Source of the DNA: an uncultured Lachnospiraceae bacterium
GTDB lineage: Bacteria; Bacillota; Clostridia; Lachnospirales; Lachnospiraceae
Direction: 5' to 3'
Length of the DNA: 27,085 bases
NCBI GenBank assembly: GCA_947589175.1
Contig: CANPZR010000007.1
Span: 1 to 27,085, forward strand
Shown here in pieces: positions 22,629-27,085 of this stretch; position 1 is the first letter of the stretch; each line of letters begins with the position of its first letter. The notes below the pieces were generated by a model, which saw only the letters and a program-made list of their open reading frames with translations, did no database searches and was not told where the DNA came from. The position numbers and the translations under genes are program-made.

Positions 22629-23464
22629 TGCCCGATAAACCGCCGGATCTTCTTCATCCGCTCCTTGGCGGAGCGGAATCCGTGCCAGTAGGACATCTCC
22701 AGCTTGCGCACATCCGACTCAAAGGCGTTCAGCGGGTGGTTGGGCCGGAAAAGCAGCGCCTTCCCCTCCTTCGCCAGCTCCTCGCAGTACCGGACGGACT
22801 CGTTATATCGCTCCGGGCGGCTCTTAATGGCTTTCTTTAACTCCGGATACCGGTGTCCCAGCATCCGGGCTCCCATCTTGTCGTATTTCCCCAGTTGCTT
22901 GACAAATCCCCGCGGCTGGGTCAGCACGACAATGACATTGTCACAGCCGTCCTCCAGCGCCTTCTTCACCGGAATCGGATCCGCCAGGCCGCCGTCGTAA
23001 TACTTTGTCCCCTCGATCTCAATGGGCGGAAAGAACATGGGCAGGGCGCAGGTGGCCCGCAGCATCGTGTACTCCTCGTCCATCTCCATGGCGTTCAGGT
23101 ACTCCGCCTGTCCCGTCTTTGCGTTGGTCACGCCCACCAGACAGGTCCCCTGATAATTCAGAAATGTCTCCCGGTCAAAGGGAACCAGCTTATCCGGTAT
23201 CTCGCCGAACACAAAATCCAGGCCGAATATGCTCCGGTTCTTCACCAGGTTCTTCCGGCTCATATACCGGTCGTCATTGCGGTACTTCTGAATAATCTCA
23301 AGATTCCGCTGAGGCTGCCTGGAAATATAAGAAACGCCATCCGCGATCCCCGCTGAGACGCCAATGCAATATGGCAGTAAAATATTCTCGGACAGCAGGG
23401 CGTCCAATACCCCGCAACTGAAAATAGGCCGGAACGTGCCGCCCTCCAAAACGATTCCTGTCAA
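22622..23464 (-). CDS. Patatin-like phospholipase (YjjU type)
   Basis: 280 residues from a TTG at 23464, chosen because AAAGGAG is 8 bases upstream and the protein then begins TGIVLEGGTFRPIFSCGVLD like its relatives; a GTG six codons earlier overlaps the ribosome site. The Ser-Asp dyad of patatin lipases is visible: oxyanion loop EGGTFR, nucleophile elbow GVSAG with Ser37, and DGGLADPIP with Asp157. There is no signal peptide or transmembrane helix, so it is probably a cytosolic acyl hydrolase. Substrate is unknown. A single-gene transcript from the promoter at 23515-23543 is likely, and the operator-like dyad there suggests control by a small repressor not seen in this window. Confidence 0.9.
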   Translation of the reverse strand: MTGIVLEGGTFRPIFSCGVLDALLSENILLPYCIGVSAGIADGVSYISRQPQRNLEIIQKYRNDDRYMSRKNLVKNRSIFGLDFVFGEIPDKLVPFDRETFLNYQGTCLVGVTNAKTGQAEYLNAMEMDEEYTMLRATCALPMFFPPIEIEGTKYYDGGLADPIPVKKALEDGCDNVIVVLTQPRGFVKQLGKYDKMGARMLGHRYPELKKAIKSRPERYNESVRYCEELAKEGKALLFRPNHPLNAFESDVRKLEMSYWHGFRSAKERMKKIRRFIGQD

Positions 23465-23514
23465 AGCTATAACTCCTTTCACGCTTTCCCTAAAACGACT
23501 TTAACCCTGTCATC

Positions 23515-23543
23515 AGTATACCTTTTGACAGGGTCAAAGTCAA
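23515..23543 (-). promoter_or_regulatory. Patatin-gene promoter containing a perfect operator-like dyad
   Basis: -35 TTGACT (23543-23538), 17-bp spacer, -10 TATACT (23520-23515). The spacer is almost filled by TTTGAC-AGG-GTCAAA (23524-23538), a perfect 6-3-6 inverted repeat. A protein bound there would block the polymerase, as TetR- or MarR-type repressors do. Confidence 0.7.
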
Positions 23544-23610
23544 TATAAAATGGTCGGTCAGAAAAATGTCGTGTCTCTATTAAAATCGGATCCGAACATC
23601 CCCGTCCCCG

Positions 23611-25566
23611 CTATCCCCTGGTAAATGTTTTCCATGTGTCGATGATTCGTCCCTCCCACTGGAGATAGATGTGGTACTTTCCCGCCGGGAGATTGTCCGT
23701 GGCGCACACCAGGGCGTATCGCTGATCGCTGAAAATCTCGTTCCGCTGGTCGGTCTGGGAATAATCCCTCTCGTAAAATCCGTCTTTTCCCTTAAAATAA
23801 ATCTTCTCAATGCTGTGGTCCTTGCCGGTGACCATGAGCGTGTCCTCGTAAAAGGACAGATCCACCATTCTGAGGTTCTGGTCTTTTTTCGCTAAGCGGC
23901 GCAAAATCTTCCTGAGCCCCGGCGTGAGCGGCGTCTTTTCAATCTTCGCCCAGCCCGGATCCGGCACTGACACGGCCTGGGGCACATCCCCCCGGATCCG
24001 CACCGCAACGTCGATTCCCCGGCCGAGCTCGTCGTAATCCGGGAAGAAGCGGTACCCGCGGTAAAAGGAAAATTTCGTCCTGTACTCGTTGAGCAGCTCG
24101 GCGCTCTCCCGGTCGAACTCCTGTATCGTCCCGTTCCTGTCGTCCAAAGGCGCGTTGAGACAGCCGCTCATGGAAAATACATGGTCTTTCTCCAGAATGC
24201 CGATGGAGCGGATCCGGGACTTGACGTTCGGATAGCTCTGCTGGAGGCGCACGGTCATCTCTTTTTCATCGATCTCGTAGATGCGCACGAAGGAGCGCTT
24301 GTCCCCGTCGAAGCTGTCCACCGGCCTTCTCTTGTCGTAGTGGTTGTCATATATAATCATCTGCAGGGCCCCGTCCGCCGTCGGCTCCGACAGAAAATAC
24401 GAGGAGTGCGCCTGATAAAAGAATCCCATATCATCGCCCACGGGCTTCAGGACCTTGTTCTCAAAGGGAGTATCCTTCCATATGGTGAGGTCGCTGAGAA
24501 TCCACAAAAGCTCCCGCGTCTGCCAGCGAATCTTCATGACGGAGTGGAGGTTCCTGGCGCAGATCAGAATCGTGCCCTCGTCCTCCTGATAGGATATGGT
24601 GTTGATGTGGGCCCAGTCCAAATACTGGTTCAGGTACTTGTTATCCGGGAGCACATCCTGTAAGAGCAGCTTATCCACGACTTTCCCGCTCTCTCTGTCC
24701 ACGCGGATAATGGCGTCCTCCACGTGCTCCAGCAGGGAGCTGGAGACGGTCATGAGGTCGCCCCCCGGCGTCACCTCGCCGCCGTCGTGGTGAATACCGT
24801 CCGGAATGATATACTCCCGGTGCACTCTCCCGAAGAAATCCATCTCCAGCGCGTGAATCGAGTGGGGGTTGGAATAGGACGGCGCCGCTACATTGTCCCG
24901 CAGGAACAAAAATCTCCCCTGGCTCATGGGATACAGCCCATAGGCCTTGGGGCGCAGTTTCAGGTAATAGCGCACCTCGCCCTCCTCGTCAAAGGCATAG
25001 GGGTACGGCGTGTCTCCGCCATATACGAAAATCAGTGGAAAATAGCTGGCCGCCGCTTTCTTCTTGATCTTGACAGCGTCCACATATCTCGCGGGGAGCT
25101 TCGGCGTCTGGATCGCGACCTGCTTCTCCAGAATCACCTCGGACCCCTTCTTCAGTTCCAGATTCACTTCGTTCTCCCGGCCGGACCGGAGGCACAGCAC
25201 GGGGATCCGGTGGGTCACTGCCGACTCCGTGGTATGGCTGTACAGGGAGCCGTCGCCCAGACGCACGCTCACCTGGCAGGGTTCGGAAGTAGTAAAAAGG
25301 ATATAAGCTGTCAGCGGCGCCAGTCGGAATGGATCCTGGATCACCAGCATGTTGTCTTCTGTATAATGGCCCGTGGCCAGCAGCTTCTCGATGGTCCGCT
25401 CCACATCGCGGGTCCGCCGTGTAAACGACTCCCTCTGCGGTATGGGACTGCGAACCGGACTAGCCTCTTCCCACTCCGTTCTGTACTTGCAGACAAGTCT
25501 GTAAAACTCCTGTCCCGTATAGCACGTACACCCTATACGCTGGGGGTGGTTCTGAAACTGTGACAT
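23611..25566 (-). CDS. Arylsulfate sulfotransferase (ASST family), no signal peptide
   Basis: 651 residues. It matches the bacterial arylsulfate sulfotransferases, six-bladed beta-propellers that move a sulfate group from one phenol ester to another without PAPS. An N-terminal beta-sandwich (about 75-155) precedes the propeller. Candidate active-site residues by position are His259/260 (IHHDGGEVTPGG), His320 (LDWAHINTI), Arg338 and His341 (ARNLHSV) and His387 (FYQAHSSYF); the 320-338 spacing equals that recalled for His356-Arg374 in E. coli AssT. A gut Eubacterium enzyme of this class acts on dietary and host phenols. Unlike periplasmic AssT it shows no export signal, so it may be cytosolic. 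A -10 box and a 25-bp dyad lie upstream. Confidence 0.88.
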   Translation of the reverse strand: MSQFQNHPQRIGCTCYTGQEFYRLVCKYRTEWEEASPVRSPIPQRESFTRRTRDVERTIEKLLATGHYTEDNMLVIQDPFRLAPLTAYILFTTSEPCQVSVRLGDGSLYSHTTESAVTHRIPVLCLRSGRENEVNLELKKGSEVILEKQVAIQTPKLPARYVDAVKIKKKAAASYFPLIFVYGGDTPYPYAFDEEGEVRYYLKLRPKAYGLYPMSQGRFLFLRDNVAAPSYSNPHSIHALEMDFFGRVHREYIIPDGIHHDGGEVTPGGDLMTVSSSLLEHVEDAIIRVDRESGKVVDKLLLQDVLPDNKYLNQYLDWAHINTISYQEDEGTILICARNLHSVMKIRWQTRELLWILSDLTIWKDTPFENKVLKPVGDDMGFFYQAHSSYFLSEPTADGALQMIIYDNHYDKRRPVDSFDGDKRSFVRIYEIDEKEMTVRLQQSYPNVKSRIRSIGILEKDHVFSMSGCLNAPLDDRNGTIQEFDRESAELLNEYRTKFSFYRGYRFFPDYDELGRGIDVAVRIRGDVPQAVSVPDPGWAKIEKTPLTPGLRKILRRLAKKDQNLRMVDLSFYEDTLMVTGKDHSIEKIYFKGKDGFYERDYSQTDQRNEIFSDQRYALVCATDNLPAGKYHIYLQWEGRIIDTWKTFTRG

Positions 25567-25591
25567 CTGATAGTCCTCCTAAAATTGTCAT

Positions 25592-25633
25592 CCGATATCA
25601 GCGCTGCTCATATCGGTCATTAGTGAGAGTATA
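25592..25633 (-). promoter_or_regulatory. Promoter and 25-bp dyad before the sulfotransferase gene
   Basis: -10 TATACT (25633-25628) with no good -35 box. From about +5 to +29 lies CCGATAT-xAGC-xxx-GCTx-ATATCGG (25592-25616), 10 of 11 arm positions paired. It could be a repressor or activator operator or a leader hairpin. The weak -35 favours activator dependence. Confidence 0.5.
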
Positions 25634-25668
25634 ACAGATTCTTTTTTCTTTTGTGTGCCAAAACTTTG

Positions 25669-26820
25669 TCATGCGACGGATTTTCCCCGTCTGCACGCCA
25701 TTCCCGCGCAGACTAAGGCGGCTCCAAATAAAAGCTCCAGCCCCAGATACGAGAGCAGCTCCGCCAGGGAATCCCCGGCCCGAAAGCGGTCGATCCAGTC
25801 CGCCGCCCGCACATACCAGTAGGGCGGGAGAAAATGCGCCACGCGGATCACGCCCTCCCCCATAAGCTCTAACGGCACGAACACGCCGCACAGAAACGAG
25901 CACCCTAAGCCCACCAGATTGGCAATCATGTTCAGCACCTCCTGCCTTTTTACAAGCTGCCCCATGAGATACACAAGCCCCAGCGCCACGATGAGAAAGC
26001 AGAACTCATTGAGGGAAAACAGCGCTCCCTTCACGGAAAAAATATCCCCGCCGGACAGCGCAGCCGCCAGCGCCAGATGCGCCAGATACAGAATGGCGCC
26101 CACCGTGACGACTCCGGCAAACAAAATCAGGCTGAAACGGTTCGCGGAGCAGGCGGACGCGGCAATCCGGTCTCTGATCTGCCTTTTCCGAAACACAATG
26201 AGCATCGGCGTGATGGAAACGAGGCACATGCAGATAAAGATATAGGGCACATATCGAAAGCTGTAAGACAGCAGGGAGTGCTCCCCGCTGCTGCCGGGAT
26301 CCGCAAGCTCGGTCCGAACAGAGAGCTCCAGGGCGTCTTTCCCCAGAGATACCGCCTCCTCCCCGCTGTATCCGCCCGCCAGCGCGCAGCGCAACATATT
26401 CACATACCCTTCCACTTCCCCCTCAAACATCTTTGCATAAATCGTCCCCGGCGCCGCCATCACGGAAATCCGTTTGTCCATGCCGCCTTTCAGCGACTCG
26501 CCAAAGCCTTTGGGAATACGCACGATGCAGTGGACATTCCGGTTATACAGCTCGTCCTGGATTCTCATTTTTTCGTCCGGCAGCTCCACCCGCTCGTTGC
26601 CCTCGGACAGATAGGCGCACAGCCCCCGGCTGATGGGCGAGCCGTCCCCGTCGAACACGCAGAACCGGAACGACTCCGACTCAAACCCGCCGCCATTATT
26701 TGAATTTGAGGCCGCCTGCGCCGTCATCACAATGCCGATTATCATAAAAAATCCAAGATACATCACGACCTGTCCCCATTTTTTCTGAAAGATTTTCATA
26801 AAACACTTATAGACCTGCAT
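25669..26820 (-). CDS. ABC-2 type transporter permease
   Basis: 383 residues, start at 26820 with AAAAGGAG upstream. The topology is that of an ABC-2 permease with a large external loop: one N-terminal helix (16-36, VVMYLGFFMIIGIVMTAQA), about 150 soluble residues containing FRFCVFDGDGSPISRGLCAYL, then five more hydrophobic helices (about 187-215, 232-255, 268-288, 297-320 and 357-376). The ATPase partner is not in the window and probably lies beyond the right edge. The start overlaps the end of the upstream permease by 14 bp, so the two are translationally coupled and likely form a heterodimer. The exported substrate is unknown. Confidence 0.85.
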   Translation of the reverse strand: MQVYKCFMKIFQKKWGQVVMYLGFFMIIGIVMTAQAASNSNNGGGFESESFRFCVFDGDGSPISRGLCAYLSEGNERVELPDEKMRIQDELYNRNVHCIVRIPKGFGESLKGGMDKRISVMAAPGTIYAKMFEGEVEGYVNMLRCALAGGYSGEEAVSLGKDALELSVRTELADPGSSGEHSLLSYSFRYVPYIFICMCLVSITPMLIVFRKRQIRDRIAASACSANRFSLILFAGVVTVGAILYLAHLALAAALSGGDIFSVKGALFSLNEFCFLIVALGLVYLMGQLVKRQEVLNMIANLVGLGCSFLCGVFVPLELMGEGVIRVAHFLPPYWYVRAADWIDRFRAGDSLAELLSYLGLELLFGAALVCAGMACRRGKSVA

Positions 26821-27085
26821 AATTGCTCCTTTTCCTCCTCACCATCCAGAAATCCACCGCTCCCAGAACTGCCGTCATTCCAAGGAGCGTGCACAGATTG
26901 ACCGCGAAGCGCCCATACCCGTCATATACGTTCAGCGCGTAAAAGGAATCCGCAATCAGCGCGGCCGGATTGATGTCATTGACAATCGGCGCCGTGTGCT
27001 CGATTTTATCCCGGACTCCCTGCGCCATCAGATCGCTGAGAAACGACAGAAACAGGCTTGCCGCCACCAAAATTCCCATCTTTCC
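26807..27085 (-). CDS. ABC-2 type transporter permease (partial, N-terminus off right edge)
   Basis: The frame is open to the right edge (the codons before the internal ATG at 27079 read Gly-Lys), so about 92 C-terminal residues are visible. They contain a hydrophobic helix at the start (GILVAASLFLSFLSDLMAQGV), the conserved short external stretch INPAALIADSFYAL seen at the same place in ABC-2 permeases, a second helix (NLCTLLGMTAVLGAVDFWMV) and a basic tail RRKRSN. The paralogous layout with the next gene suggests the two half-permeases pair. Confidence 0.8.
   Translation of the reverse strand, partial: GKMGILVAASLFLSFLSDLMAQGVRDKIEHTAPIVNDINPAALIADSFYALNVYDGYGRFAVNLCTLLGMTAVLGAVDFWMVRRKRSNYAGL

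Overview
The window looks like chromosomal DNA of a flagellated Clostridia member, most plausibly Lachnospiraceae. This rests on gene content seen here: the SCIFF peptide with its radical-SAM maturase (a near-universal Clostridia marker), a LoaP-type NusG paralog, the mbl-flhO-flhP and comFC-yvyF gene orders shared with Bacillus, long-form HPF, and moderate G+C. Almost all genes are on the minus strand. I saw no rRNA, tRNA, CRISPR or insertion sequence.

Left end (1-1.8 kb): the window cuts through a NusG/LoaP-type antiterminator gene that starts at 365 and reads off the left edge. Upstream of it, a segment of about 240 bp is bounded by 19-bp perfect inverted repeats (421-439 and 672-690). It carries a strong sigma-A promoter (617-645) that currently points AWAY from the antiterminator. 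Immediately beyond lies a tyrosine recombinase gene. I read this as a phase-variable ON/OFF promoter, now OFF, controlling the antiterminator and whatever operon lies to its left, probably surface polysaccharide. This is the most interesting system here.

1.8-9.5 kb: minus-strand housekeeping run hpf, secA, prfB, a CheW-domain gene, hom, and an apgM-like gene that is probably a non-orthologous homoserine kinase. prfB has the programmed +1 frameshift, but the in-frame stop is TAA instead of the usual TGA. hpf and secA each have a clear promoter and are separated by three terminator-like hairpins.

9.5-14 kb: a cell-wall hydrolase (two SH3b domains, long Ser-rich linker, NlpC/P60), a YjfB-like motility protein, RidA, an acyl-ACP thioesterase and a CvfB-like S1 protein. 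A cluster of DnaA-box matches lies between the hydrolase and hpf.

14-20.8 kb: two minus-strand groups, recD2-comFC-yvyF and mbl-flhO-flhP-rod-binding protein, joining cell shape, flagellar rod assembly, DNA uptake and repair.

20.8-27.1 kb: the SCIFF RiPP locus (a 46-residue six-Cys precursor and its radical SAM/SPASM maturase), a patatin-like lipase with an operator-like dyad inside its promoter, an arylsulfate sulfotransferase without signal peptide, and two overlapping ABC-2 permeases, the second cut by the right edge.
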